Shown here piece after piece: positions 1 to 9,192 of a stretch of 64,000 bases of DNA; position 1 is the first letter of the stretch, and every line of letters begins with the position of its first letter. This DNA is from Schizochytrium sp. CCTCC M209059. Its lineage: Eukaryota > Sar > Bigyra > Thraustochytrida > Thraustochytriidae. Position numbers and translations under genes: made by a program. The stretch lies in the NCBI GenBank assembly GCA_000818945.1, contig KN805431.1:62001-126000 (forward strand). The letters run 5' to 3'. The notes under the pieces are model-generated. The model did no database searches. It saw nothing but the letters and a program-made list of their open reading frames with translations, and was not told the DNA's origin.

Positions 1-18
1 GATCGATCCGAAACGATT

Positions 19-885
19 ATGTCGGATCTACAACCTCAAGACGAGGTCGAGGATCCAGCAAAGGACGACGGCATTGTGCGTCTTCGGCCTGACAAGGACA
101 TTACGCGCGGAGAGACACAGCTAACAAGCCGGAAATTTCCCGATGGCAAGTATCCTTTCACAAAAGACAAATGGTTAGCGAAATATGCCGAGCTCTCTGA
201 AGAAGCCTTGCAGGTAGGTCGCAGTGTTTTCCTTCCCCTTGCTCGGGAAGAAGCCCGACCCGGCACCAGCGCAGATCGCCAAGAGAAGAACGCGCGATCG
301 AAAATCCTGATCAAGACCTCAAGGGCCCTCGCTTTATTTGGAAAAGGTGACAAGGACATTTCGCGTTTGCTTCACACGTTGCTCATACCAAGGCCTAGGT
401 CGACTGCGATCGTGTCTCTTCCCGGTCAGGGCAACAGCAACAAAGACGACGACACTTTCATCCCCTGGGTGTTTGCACTCACGCCAGACGATCTTGATCT
501 TTTGTATGATATGCAGAAGATGGGACTCGCCTTCCTTCAATGCAAGGAAAATACGCAATGGTTTCATCAAAGATATGCTCATTTAGACGTTGAGACCGAC
601 CTTCTGGGCATCACCTTGGATGAATGGCTCTCCCCAGACCGAGTCCAGTTCGGGTTCCACGTTCGGCCCACTGTCGGGTATTTACACATGCACATGCTCG
701 TAGGTCCTCTCACCGAGTTCGGAGCCGACTATGATAAAAGGTGGATATCGTTGGATAGAGTCATCTCTGAACTCAAAGCGAATCGCTCCATGGACGAGGT
801 TCTTCACGAGGCAAAACGAGAAAATCCACCCGAGAGTATTGGCGATGAAGAAGAGGAGGATACCAGCGACCAGATCAATTTGTAA
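19..885 (+). CDS. HIT-superfamily (DcpS C-terminal-like) protein
   Basis: 288 aa, starting at the first ATG. Near the C-terminus, residues 219-230 read VGYLHMHMLVGP, matching the histidine-triad signature HxHxHxx except that the first His is Tyr221; the middle (nucleophilic) His223 and third His225 are kept. The preceding segment (FHVRPTVG, 213-220) resembles the strand before the triad in scavenger decapping enzymes and their fungal relatives. In the family, such proteins hydrolyse nucleoside phosphate links such as residual m7G cap dinucleotides; the actual substrate here is unknown. No signal peptide or membrane segment is seen, so it is probably nuclear or cytosolic. The last 20 residues are an acidic tail (GDEEEEDT). 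The N-terminal 95 residues are charged and not recognised. Confidence 0.6.
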   Translation: MSDLQPQDEVEDPAKDDGIVRLRPDKDITRGETQLTSRKFPDGKYPFTKDKWLAKYAELSEEALQVGRSVFLPLAREEARPGTSADRQEKNARSKILIKTSRALALFGKGDKDISRLLHTLLIPRPRSTAIVSLPGQGNSNKDDDTFIPWVFALTPDDLDLLYDMQKMGLAFLQCKENTQWFHQRYAHLDVETDLLGITLDEWLSPDRVQFGFHVRPTVGYLHMHMLVGPLTEFGADYDKRWISLDRVISELKANRSMDEVLHEAKRENPPESIGDEEEEDTSDQINL

Positions 886-1699
886 GGAGACCCTGCGCAC
901 GTGTAAAAATCATTGTCATCCTTTCGCCCTTTTTTTTTTTCCCCTCTCCAACCCCTTCTTTCCCTTTTATAAAAGGTAGTGATTGTTGCGGAGCAGCTGT
1001 TTGTTTACCAAGGCTACACCTTGCGAGACTTCGACTTGTTACGCAAGAAGTAGTCTTGTCGAGCAAGTCGCCCCAATAAAAGCAAGTCACTCGGACGAGC
1101 AAGGATCCTTGACAAGCAAATTTCGTTCACCAGCAAACATCTTGAGAAAACCTATTTCGGTGATCTCCTCGCGCAAAGAGATCTTCTCGCGCGATAAATC
1201 CTCTCCTCCGTCATCCACGTGAGGAAGTGATTTTTCTTTTGGTCCTCAGCTTTGCCAAGCACTTCGAGTCAGTCAACCATAAGAAGAAAAAAATGGGGAA
1301 CGAAAGGCATTGTATAGTACGTGGAATCTATATGAAAACCAGTTTACCAGTCATGCATACGAAATGGTGCTGAGCTCAATCCAAAGCATTCCTCGAGTGC
1401 AAGTACGATCGCAGAGGCCACGCTGAGGCAAACATGACGTAAATTCAGAAGATTCGCTTCTGTTCTCGCCGATGATCAGGTCCGAAAGGAAACACCGACC
1501 GGCCCGCGGAGAACTGACCCGCGGGGAACTGACCCGCGGAGAACCTGCGGCCAAAAATCCTGGGTACCCATGGTACCCGTCACGGTCGTTGGATCTGGTG
1601 AAAAAAAAAAATCTTGACCGACCACGTTCTTGACTTGAAAGCCCCACGACAACCAAAGCGCCCAGACGTGAACCAAAACGAGAACGCAGAAGCGCACCG
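886..1699. other. Intergenic region without a recognised gene
   Basis: Only short overlapping ORFs on both strands, none with recognisable domains. It contains a T-rich tract just after the first gene (929-941), suitable for 3' UTR sequence, and a short 15-bp tandem repeat (1503-1547) about 150 bp before the next ATG. No tRNA-like or other RNA structure was recognised. Confidence 0.5.
1503..1547. repeat. 15-bp tandem repeat, three units
   Basis: Units CCCGCGGAGAACTGA, CCCGCGGGGAACTGA and CCCGCGGAGAACCTG lie head to tail upstream of the alpha-2-macroglobulin gene. Each carries the palindrome CCGCGG. A promoter role is possible but not shown. Confidence 0.6.
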
Positions 1700-4600
1700 A
1701 TGCGGCGCAAGTCGAAGAGCTCCCATGCGGGCGACGCCGGGCCGGAGCGCCTTGTTGGCGTCGCGGGCAACGACCCGCTCAGGACGCCTCCTCCTGGGAC
1801 AACTCTTGCGAGACGGGTCAAGGTCCTAATGCTGACATTTGCGATCCTTGTGACCATCTTCGTCACAGAAAGGTTTTTTCAGGCCTCTAGCTCTCAGCAC
1901 ACCCATCGGCCTATCGAAGAACTTCAAAGTAAGCACAAAGACATCTTGGCTGTAGACCGATTCATCGACCCGGACCTACGCCGCCAGCGGCCGCCTCGTT
2001 GCACAAACGTCGTGAACGTAACCTCGCTTCTTGCGATTCCGAATCGTGCGAGTCTGCACATCTTCACAGATTCCCCTCTCTATCGCCCACGCGACACCAT
2101 CACATACTGGGTACAAGCTATAAACTTGACGAGCTACCAACCAGTTCTCTCCGATTTTGCTTGCCTTCAAGTAGTAGTCCTGAACAAGAAAGATGCGCAG
2201 ATCAAGAAATCGAAGGCACGCAATGTGCGCCCATTCCGAACATCGTCCCTGAAGGCACCTTCCGCCGGAGGCGTTTACAAACTCGTCGCTCGATCTTGCG
2301 ACTGCAGAATTAAAGATTGTGTAGGAGATCACAACGAGATAATTTTCGCTCCAGGCGCAAGAGAGTTCGAAGTCCGCGCGGACTCCCTATCAACCCCAAA
2401 ACTGGCAGCCAAGGTCTCGCTCGACCGCAAAGGCTATTTGTCTGGGACAACCGCTGTTGTGACCGTGTCCGACGTTGTGGACCTCATTAATGGGGTACGG
2501 CCTCTTGAAGGCGTCAAGGTACGCTCACGCCTCCTTGTACTTGGAATGACAGAGTGGACCTCAGAATGGCTACCTCTTGGGCCTGAAGGGAAGCGCGTCT
2601 TTGCAATAAGTCTGCCACATATGTCCGCCAAGCTGGCAACGACAATAAGTGTCGAAGCTGTCTTTGGCTTCAGCTCGCGAACCTTTGTCCTTCCAGTACC
2701 CATGCTCAACGAAGCGCGCGTCAATCTTTTCCCCTCAACAGGCGTCCTCGTGCAAGGTGTCCGTAACACCGTCTTCTTTGAAGCACGATCAGCGCGGACC
2801 GGGGAGCCCATAGATCTTGCAGGCGCGAGGCTCGTTTCTTTACGTGACGGCTTTCTCGTTCCGGAAGATCCACCTTCGATCGAGTTGGTCCCTGCGAATC
2901 TCCGCGCTGGGCATGAAGGCCGTGGCTCCATCGACTTCATCGTCGAAAAGGACACACCGTACGCACTTGAGCTTCCCAATGCAACTCTTCGCTTTCCATT
3001 GCCGCGTGCGAAAATGGGTCTCACTTTACATCTTCAGAGTCGATCGGGAACTGCTGTTTATGACGCGGGGGAGATTATCAAAGTACACCTCTGCTCAAGC
3101 CCGGGCTTTCGCACTACTCACGGGATTTCCATCTTTCTGCTCAAAAACCAGTACGTCCTCAGTTCGCAGCAGGTCCGAGGAGATGTGGCTGATCACTTGT
3201 CCGACGAGGTCGAATTGCGGCCACATGCGAACATTTCTGGTGTGCTCCGCGTCGTGGCTCGCGATGGGACCAACGTCCTTGCAGAGCGTCTTGTTTTTGT
3301 TCACCCTGCCAGGGAAATCAACGTTGCGATTGATACGCAGCAGACGATTGATCATTCGAGGGGCGATCGGCCAACGACCAGAGCAAATCTTACAATTGTC
3401 ACCAATGCACCAGCGAGACTCGCCATATCGGTCGTGGATCTATCTCGAATCTTACAGTATCCGCGCCGACGCTGGCATCCCTCCTTTCGAGAAAGCGTAT
3501 TTCTTGAGAATGAAGTCGATGAGCTTCTTTCTGTCAAAGACTATCTAGGAGAAGACCATCAACCTCTGGACTTGCTCCTGGGTGTTCAAGGCTGGCGCAA
3601 GTTTCTCGATGATCCTCACATTCTCGAAAAGCGCTGGAAACGCCGCCACGATGCCAAGGAGGCTCTTCGTCTTGCGCGTGTTTTGGGTATTCCCAACGAG
3701 TGCATGTCCCAACGCACCATTGATCCCAGGTTTCGTTGCTTGAATTGCCGTATCGGTATGATGGGACCTCGAGCTGATGATGGTAGTCTAGACATGGTAT
3801 TTGCTCTTAGGCGGAACAGTGCATCACAAGCTCGAGCGAAACAAGACATTGAACATGACGCTGACGCGAATGCACACGAACTGGAAAACGATGCCCGAAC
3901 CACTAGCATTTTTTTCCAGACCGGTGTTCAAACCACTAAACAGAGCGAGTCGGATGCCCATGCTTCGAGTCTTCATTTCAAAGTCCCCAACAGCGGCACC
4001 TACCTGGTGCGCGTCGACGCCTGGGATGAAAGCGGAGCTTTTGGCCAGGGATCGACCGAATTCGTGACCACAGAAGCTCTCGTGCTTGACGCACCAGTGC
4101 CGCCGCACGCACGAGTGGGCGATACCTTGTCTATTCGGGCTGAAATTCGGGCTCAGCCCCTCGAGGATGTTCTCGTGGGACTGACTTTTGACGCGAATCA
4201 CAAGGACCATCGTCTCCGCGCAGATGAATTTGGGCGGGCCTCCGTCACTGAGGTCCTGCACGTTACGAAAGCGCGAGACCTGAGTCTCAAAATTCAGGCT
4301 CAAGGCAAAACGTCTGGCACCACCAAGCAAATTTCACGTAGCATTCGCATCCTGGAAGCGGGCTGGGTGCAGCAATGGACACACGGGGGTCTCATCTCCG
4401 GAGACATGTTCGAATCTCACACCACTGTTCATCTGCCAGCACACGTGCTCGAAGGGGGGAATGTGTCTTGGAAGCTCCAGTACTTTCCGACGTCGACACA
4501 GCAAATCATTACGTCACTCGAGTCTCTCATCCGAGAGCCACACGGATGCTTTGAGCAAACGAGCTCAACGACATATCCTTTAATTTTCTTGCTGCACAGT

Positions 4601-6358
4601 CTTCGCAGTCTCCTCCCTGCAAGCGAGAGACACGAGTCCCGTATTAATCCTGACAAGGTTATGCGACTGGCGATACAGCACGTCCGGAAAGACCCAAAGC
4701 CAACTGGACCGCCTGAGCGTCAACCGCAAAGCAGGCAAGCTTCGTCGATGACCTCCAGCGGCAACGAAGAGGACAACATATATCACATGATTCGCGACGC
4801 CACGCTGAAACTAGTTCGAGGCTATGAAAGGCTCCTTACGTTTGAAACGAGCACGGCAGGGTTTGATTGGTTTGGAACGAGTCCTGGCCATGAGGCGCTT
4901 TCGGCCTATGGCATCGTTCAGTTTGCCGAGATGACACGACTCAGCACGGTTTTCGATGATCTGGTCAACAAGGAGATGTTGAATCGCACCGTGTCCTGGC
5001 TCCTTTCGCGCCGTGATGCTGCTGGTGGCTTCGAACGCTCAAGCAAAGCTATCGATTCGTTCGGCCGCGCCTCCGTTCTCACCACTAATATCTACATTAT
5101 GTGGGCGCTTGTGCGCTCTCGCGCAATCCCTCTTTCAGCCTTGCAGCCCGAGCTCCATCTTCTAAACGAGCAACTCTTATCAAACCAAGATCCATATGTG
5201 CTTGCGCTCGCCGTCTCTGCGCTTCATCGCTGCGCCGAAGAGACGCCAAATCAAAAGTGGGATATCAAAGGAATCGAAGACGCCTATGTTCGACTTGCCT
5301 CGTTCCAGAACGCCTCGACAGGTTGCCTCGACCATAGAACCGCCATGACCATCACCACTCCTACGCATGCATCTGCTCACGTCTCGGAAGTCTCTGCGCT
5401 TGCTGCAATTGCATGGCTCGAGTCTCGGCAACCACAGTGGATCTCGCAAGCAGCCGGGGCCATTCGTTGTGTCTCAGAGAGGCGACGGAATGGCCATTTC
5501 GGCTCAACGCAAGCAACGGTGCTTGCATTGCAGGCGCTCACTCTCTGGAACAATCTTTTTAGCGCAACCAATCACCAAACATCTGTGAGCCTGCAGATCG
5601 GGGCGTCTTCGCCTTGGAAACAACATCTCACCGAAGACGAGCCTCTCATGCTTAAGAACGATTTTGCACCCCCTGACGGCGCGAGCCTTCCTGTCGTCTT
5701 CAAAGCCTCGACGCCTTCTCTAAAGAGCTCGAGGACGTCCGTTCATGTCGACCCAGCAAAACCGAGCGTGGACAAGTCTGTACCTCTTTCTATACCCTTT
5801 CTAATCACAGCGTCTTACAGGATCGAACATCCTGCTTCGTATGACGCCTGTGCTCTGAGACTTCGGCTTTCCGCGTCTGCGGAGGGCACTGCTGCTAAAG
5901 CAGACTCGAGCTCTGACAAGGAGGCGCCTCTGAGGGTTGAAATTGGGAGCACAGTCGTCAAGACATGGACCCTTGAGAACCGCTGGAATGAATCTATTGC
6001 GATGCCCATTGCCCGCATCGGCTACGAAGCAAGTTTAGAACCCGACATGGAGAGCCTTCGACATCTCGTCACGTCTTCCGACACGGGAATTGAGATGTTC
6101 GAAATCCAAGACGGTTTCGTGACGCTCTACTGGCGAGGTCTCGGGCCTCGCGAAAAGCAAGACTTTCAGCTTACCTTTGTGGCTCGCTTTGCTGGCCAGT
6201 TCACTGCCCAAAGCTCGGAAGCGTATTTGTATTACAAAGATGAGCATCGCGTTTTTACCCACGCCACCCAGCTCGACGTCATCGTTACTACGGGTGACAT
6301 GGGAAACCGTGTTGCTCAATCACTGTTTGCGAAGCTACTCGGGCTATTTAAAAGTTGA
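1700..6358 (+). CDS. Membrane-anchored alpha-2-macroglobulin family protein, bacterial type
   Basis: 1552 aa in one exon. A basic N-terminus is followed by one hydrophobic segment (about residues 40-57, VKVLMLTFAILVTIFV), which suggests a type II signal anchor with the rest outside the cell or in the secretory lumen. Early macroglobulin-type motif SPLYRPRDTITYW fits an MG domain. The thioester motif is PHGCFEQTSSTTYP, with Cys950, Glu952 and Gln953 in place for the internal thioester. Downstream, FDWFGTSPGHEALSAYG and WLLSRRDAAGGFE match the thioester-domain toroid. In the family, protease cleavage of the bait region exposes the thioester, which traps the protease. The CFEQTSSTTYP and PGHEALSAYG wording is closer to bacterial macroglobulins than to animal GCGEQ proteins, so lateral acquisition is plausible. 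The ATG at 1700 precedes the anchor directly. The C-terminal 250 residues have no recognised catalytic function. Confidence 0.88.
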   Translation: MRRKSKSSHAGDAGPERLVGVAGNDPLRTPPPGTTLARRVKVLMLTFAILVTIFVTERFFQASSSQHTHRPIEELQSKHKDILAVDRFIDPDLRRQRPPRCTNVVNVTSLLAIPNRASLHIFTDSPLYRPRDTITYWVQAINLTSYQPVLSDFACLQVVVLNKKDAQIKKSKARNVRPFRTSSLKAPSAGGVYKLVARSCDCRIKDCVGDHNEIIFAPGAREFEVRADSLSTPKLAAKVSLDRKGYLSGTTAVVTVSDVVDLINGVRPLEGVKVRSRLLVLGMTEWTSEWLPLGPEGKRVFAISLPHMSAKLATTISVEAVFGFSSRTFVLPVPMLNEARVNLFPSTGVLVQGVRNTVFFEARSARTGEPIDLAGARLVSLRDGFLVPEDPPSIELVPANLRAGHEGRGSIDFIVEKDTPYALELPNATLRFPLPRAKMGLTLHLQSRSGTAVYDAGEIIKVHLCSSPGFRTTHGISIFLLKNQYVLSSQQVRGDVADHLSDEVELRPHANISGVLRVVARDGTNVLAERLVFVHPAREINVAIDTQQTIDHSRGDRPTTRANLTIVTNAPARLAISVVDLSRILQYPRRRWHPSFRESVFLENEVDELLSVKDYLGEDHQPLDLLLGVQGWRKFLDDPHILEKRWKRRHDAKEALRLARVLGIPNECMSQRTIDPRFRCLNCRIGMMGPRADDGSLDMVFALRRNSASQARAKQDIEHDADANAHELENDARTTSIFFQTGVQTTKQSESDAHASSLHFKVPNSGTYLVRVDAWDESGAFGQGSTEFVTTEALVLDAPVPPHARVGDTLSIRAEIRAQPLEDVLVGLTFDANHKDHRLRADEFGRASVTEVLHVTKARDLSLKIQAQGKTSGTTKQISRSIRILEAGWVQQWTHGGLISGDMFESHTTVHLPAHVLEGGNVSWKLQYFPTSTQQIITSLESLIREPHGCFEQTSSTTYPLIFLLHSLRSLLPASERHESRINPDKVMRLAIQHVRKDPKPTGPPERQPQSRQASSMTSSGNEEDNIYHMIRDATLKLVRGYERLLTFETSTAGFDWFGTSPGHEALSAYGIVQFAEMTRLSTVFDDLVNKEMLNRTVSWLLSRRDAAGGFERSSKAIDSFGRASVLTTNIYIMWALVRSRAIPLSALQPELHLLNEQLLSNQDPYVLALAVSALHRCAEETPNQKWDIKGIEDAYVRLASFQNASTGCLDHRTAMTITTPTHASAHVSEVSALAAIAWLESRQPQWISQAAGAIRCVSERRRNGHFGSTQATVLALQALTLWNNLFSATNHQTSVSLQIGASSPWKQHLTEDEPLMLKNDFAPPDGASLPVVFKASTPSLKSSRTSVHVDPAKPSVDKSVPLSIPFLITASYRIEHPASYDACALRLRLSASAEGTAAKADSSSDKEAPLRVEIGSTVVKTWTLENRWNESIAMPIARIGYEASLEPDMESLRHLVTSSDTGIEMFEIQDGFVTLYWRGLGPREKQDFQLTFVARFAGQFTAQSSEAYLYYKDEHRVFTHATQLDVIVTTGDMGNRVAQSLFAKLLGLFKS

Positions 6359-6669
6359 GACGAAGAATCTCTCAAGGCTAATGATAATGAATCTTTCGCT
6401 TGGGGAGCGCCGATTATTTTCTTCATCTGCCACCGGGCACGCTGCGTAAACAAGCTTCTCTCATACGCTCATAATCCTCTGGATCTTGAAAGCAATCATC
6501 TTCATCTTACATGCCGTGTGTGCGTCGCACGTTACGATCATGAGGGCATCGAGAAGCTCATTGACTCAAACAAATTTCTCGTGCTCGATCTTGATCCGGA
6601 CGGGTGGTGGGCTTTTGGAAGCAGAACCGCCACCTTTTCCATTCTGATGGTGTAGTACGTACGTACGTA
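6359..6669. other. Spacer between macroglobulin gene and Ulp1 element
   Basis: No gene recognised. It ends in a short (ACGT)n stretch (about 6654-6669) that abuts the left inverted repeat of the Ulp1 element and may be an insertion-site or slippage feature. Confidence 0.5.
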
Positions 6670-6703
6670 TACTAGGCCTAGGGTAAAACCTTTAGAATCG
6701 ACA
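6670..6703 (+). repeat. Left terminal inverted repeat of the Ulp1 element
   Basis: Begins TACTAGGCCTAGGGTAAAAC and ends TCGACA. It pairs with 9066-9099 with two mismatches at 6696-6697. The second half is partly repeated directly at 6708-6719. Confidence 0.85.
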
Positions 6704-6756
6704 CTCGTTAGAATCGACATTTTTGGCGGCGTGGCTCTTGACTAGGAGTCAACTAA

Positions 6757-7078
6757 GGCGTACTCGAACTAAAACTCGCAAGCTTTGAATTCGACAGGTT
6801 GCCGTGGTGGTGGTTAAGTCGCCTTGGCGAGAGAACGCATGCCGTGCCGCTACTGCGCGCGGCCATGTCGATGCCGACGACCTTGAGCAACTTCCTTGGC
6901 ACCACGCCGCCGCTGCAGAGGCAGGCTGCCGTTGACAATGCCCTCCAGTAGAACGACGAAGCAGCTTGCAGAAGTCGTCGCAGCGTCGACGCCGGAGGCG
7001 CCATTGCCCAAAGTGCATGGTTACCGGCTGACGTGCAAGCGTTTGCAGGCTCTCTGGCGCCATACTGCAGACCAGTAG
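6757..7078 (+). pseudogene. Disrupted 5' part of the Ulp1 protease gene
   Basis: Reads like protein in two frames. From about 6757 to 6948 frame 1 gives a stretch including LPWWWLSRLGERTH and MSMPTTLSNFLG, closed by TAG at 6949. From 6887 frame 2 continues with TTKQLAEVVAAS and GYRLTCKRLQALW, closed by TAG at 7076-7078. The frame-2 part is in phase with the downstream protease and aligns to the strand that precedes the WLxDExI motif in Ulp1 proteins. Either one frameshift plus one nonsense change broke the gene, or an intron is present: CAGTAG/GCC at 7073-7081 would be an acceptable 3' splice site that removes the stop. Confidence 0.5.
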
Positions 7079-8713
7079 GCCTGGCTGGATGACGAGCACA
7101 TCGACGTGATCGCGAGGAGTATCTCGTCCGACTCGACCAAGAAGGTCATGGTCCTCGACACGCAGTTCGTTGCGTGGTGGACGGAGTGGACTCTCGATAA
7201 AGATTGCGCGCGGGGTGCGCCTGGCAGTGGTGGAAATCTCGCATCGCAGCTCGCGGACCGAGAGATCTTGTGGATTCCGTGCCATACGGCCGGCAACCAC
7301 TGGACTTGCATGTTCGTCTTCCTTCACGAGCGCCAGTTCGAGTTCTTTGATCCGCTCGGTAGGCCGCCAGGCATTCTTGATGCCGTTTGCCGTCACATCA
7401 TCCATAGCATTTCTCGCTATGGGGACTTCATCGACACATCCTCATGGCCGTGCATGCAAGTGACGACGACTCAGGTTCAACAGGACAGCTACAACTGCGG
7501 ACTTTGGATCCTTGGGGCCCTGGACGTGGTTAGTGAGGGGGTCACGACCAGCAGCTTCGTGGAGATACCGCCGTTCGCCATCACTTGGCTTCGTCAGAAA
7601 AATTTCCTCATGCTCTCGCTGTTGTCATTTACGGACAAGAAAGCGAGCGAGAAAGGTGTACCCGTGGAAGAACCTGCGTCTTCAACAGAAAACGTGGAGC
7701 ATGAGCTGTCCGGGCGCAACGTGGAGCGGGACGTTCTAGGGGAGAAGAATCAGGACAGCCTTGCTGACCTGCGGAGCGCGGTGGACAAAATTCGGCACAG
7801 GCAAGAGGCCGCTCTCCGCGCGGAAGCGCGTTGGAAGAGCCACTCTGCTCCGCAAATCACGAACAACATCAACAACATCAACATCGAATTGAACATCAAC
7901 CTGCCTTCTGGCAGCCCTGTCGATCTCGCACACGCCGAGCAGGTTGGACGGAGGATCCCGGACGTGCTCTTCAGACAGGTCGGCGGAGCGACGTTTGTAC
8001 CGCCAAGCGACAGCAGGGTCGCACGGCGCATCGCAGCTGGGGTGCCAAGGGTGGTCAACACAAGCGCGCACATTAAGTTTCTCGAGCAGCGCGAACAAGA
8101 CCGGGTTACGCAGTGCGAAACCGACGCGCAGAAGAAGCGAGTGCAGTTCGTTGAGGAGGTCGATGTTGAGTTACTCTTGATCCATCTAGCAGCCGAGTCG
8201 CCAGATGTCTTCTGTTATAATCGAGGCGAAAGGATGACCAAGCAGGTCCTCGCCAAATATCTCGAGCTGCGGGGTGATCGGGTAAGCCCGGCGATGTCAA
8301 GGTCCGCCCTACTCGAACGCATTCGCGTTCTGAAGACCAATCGACCTGGCACCTTGTCTCCTACGACAACCTCTGCTGCATCGATCTCTCACTCCAGTTC
8401 TTCGATGGCCGCAAGTTCTGCAGCATCACCTGCTCCAGATCCAACCGGGGCCTCCACTCCGCAGAACGAAGTCCTCTCGGCAGACGACGAAGCTCTCATC
8501 ATCAAGGCGTTGGCCGCGAAAGCAGCTTCTTGCACCGAGTTCGGGTTTACCCACTCGCGCAAGAAGGTCACACGATCAAACCTTCTGCAGTACCTCAAGG
8601 TCGAAGGCTTGCGTGTTCCGTGGCATGATCCTCGCGAGAATCTCATGCGAATCGTTTTTGGTCACATACGGAGCACCTCCAGCGCTCCTGCGCCGCCGCC
8701 GATGCCCTTGTAG
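7079..8713 (+). CDS. Ulp1/SENP-type (C48) cysteine protease of a putative transposon
   Basis: Open frame with no ATG at its beginning; the first ATG is 7148, inside the domain, so the true 5' end lies upstream (see the disrupted 5' part). The catalytic core is clear: WLDDEHIDVIARS, then GNHWTC (His at 7298-7300), FFDPLG (Asp at 7349-7351), and QQDSYNCGLW (oxyanion Gln and nucleophile Cys at 7496-7498). Family members cleave SUMO or related modifiers, and transposon-borne versions are known in plants and fungi. After the protease comes an Asn-rich low-complexity linker (about 7859-7900), then two related helical units of about 60 residues (about 8159-8343 and 8483-8670), each with the pattern LxxYLxxxGxRV and a following R-rich helix, resembling SAP-like DNA-binding folds. 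It ends in APAPPPMPL. Location between the inverted repeats supports an element-encoded protein. Confidence 0.75.
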   Translation, partial: AWLDDEHIDVIARSISSDSTKKVMVLDTQFVAWWTEWTLDKDCARGAPGSGGNLASQLADREILWIPCHTAGNHWTCMFVFLHERQFEFFDPLGRPPGILDAVCRHIIHSISRYGDFIDTSSWPCMQVTTTQVQQDSYNCGLWILGALDVVSEGVTTSSFVEIPPFAITWLRQKNFLMLSLLSFTDKKASEKGVPVEEPASSTENVEHELSGRNVERDVLGEKNQDSLADLRSAVDKIRHRQEAALRAEARWKSHSAPQITNNINNINIELNINLPSGSPVDLAHAEQVGRRIPDVLFRQVGGATFVPPSDSRVARRIAAGVPRVVNTSAHIKFLEQREQDRVTQCETDAQKKRVQFVEEVDVELLLIHLAAESPDVFCYNRGERMTKQVLAKYLELRGDRVSPAMSRSALLERIRVLKTNRPGTLSPTTTSAASISHSSSSMAASSAASPAPDPTGASTPQNEVLSADDEALIIKALAAKAASCTEFGFTHSRKKVTRSNLLQYLKVEGLRVPWHDPRENLMRIVFGHIRSTSSAPAPPPMPL

Positions 8714-9065
8714 GGCATCCCAACGAGCGCGTGGCGCTGCTGACGTCCGCCAGTGGCGACAACTGCATTTCCATCCCAAACATGATGCAAATGTGAACGC
8801 CCCATATAAACAATAGACAAATATCCGTTGAGTACGTAACTTGCTAAATACCCCCCTGTCAATACCCCCCGTCGAAATTTAAGCGCAGCAGCCCCGCGGG
8901 GGGCCTCGAACGCTCAACTTTGAACTACTCTCGCTCCCCCAAAACTCGGCCAAAACCTTTACTGCAAATTTTGTGCAGTCCGCCGTGGCACGGGCCTGTC
9001 CTGTGTCCCGCTCCGATGCTCGCGCGTGAACTTGCTGAAGAGATTTTCTGAACATTACGAAACCA
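8714..9065. other. 3' non-coding part of the Ulp1 element
   Basis: No ORF recognised. Contains two C-runs (ATACCCCCC at about 8849 and 8862) and a GC-rich palindromic spot CCCCGCGGGG (8892-8901). This lies just inside the right terminal repeat. Confidence 0.45.
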
Positions 9066-9099
9066 TGTCGAACCTAAAGGTTTTACCCTAGGCCTAGTA
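9066..9099 (-). repeat. Right terminal inverted repeat of the Ulp1 element
   Basis: Reverse complement of the left repeat. 9074-9099 is a perfect 26-bp match and 9066-9071 extends it after a two-base mismatch. Confidence 0.85.
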
Positions 9100-9192
9100 C
9101 TACCTAGGCCGTAGACATAAGTACGCATCGGTAGAGGTCCGGCTTAACGACCTTAGGCATGATTTAACGCCGCCAAACCGTCGTCAACCACG

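Larger units (their letters stand above)
6670..9099. mobile_element. Putative DNA transposon (about 2.43 kb) with inverted termini and a Ulp1 protease gene
   Basis: The first 26 bases (6670-6695) are the exact reverse complement of 9074-9099, and after a two-base mismatch the match resumes for six more (TCGACA), giving 34-bp terminal inverted repeats with 32 matches. A 12-bp subterminal direct repeat TTAGAATCGACA occurs at 6692-6703 and 6708-6719, as often seen at transposase-binding ends. The only substantial gene inside encodes a C48/Ulp1-type cysteine protease; no transposase is recognisable, so the element may be non-autonomous or use an unknown protein. TA lies just outside CTAGG at both ends, so a TA target duplication is possible, but the left flank is an ACGT microsatellite and the duplication cannot be proven. 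The right end sits about 94 bp from the ATG of the next gene. Confidence 0.72.

Noticed and set aside
1351..1866. 171-codon minus-strand ORF before and over the macroglobulin start
   Set aside because: Overlaps the signal-anchor coding sequence antisense, with no recognisable domain.
6749..7405. 218-codon antisense ORF across the 5' part of the Ulp1 gene
   Set aside because: Antisense shadow; the Ulp1 motifs are on the plus strand.
6722..9177. Further 11-bp inverted match (TTTGGCGGCGT at 6722-6732 and its complement at 9167-9177)
   Set aside because: It is inside the element at the left but outside at the right, so it does not fit the terminal repeats; probably chance.
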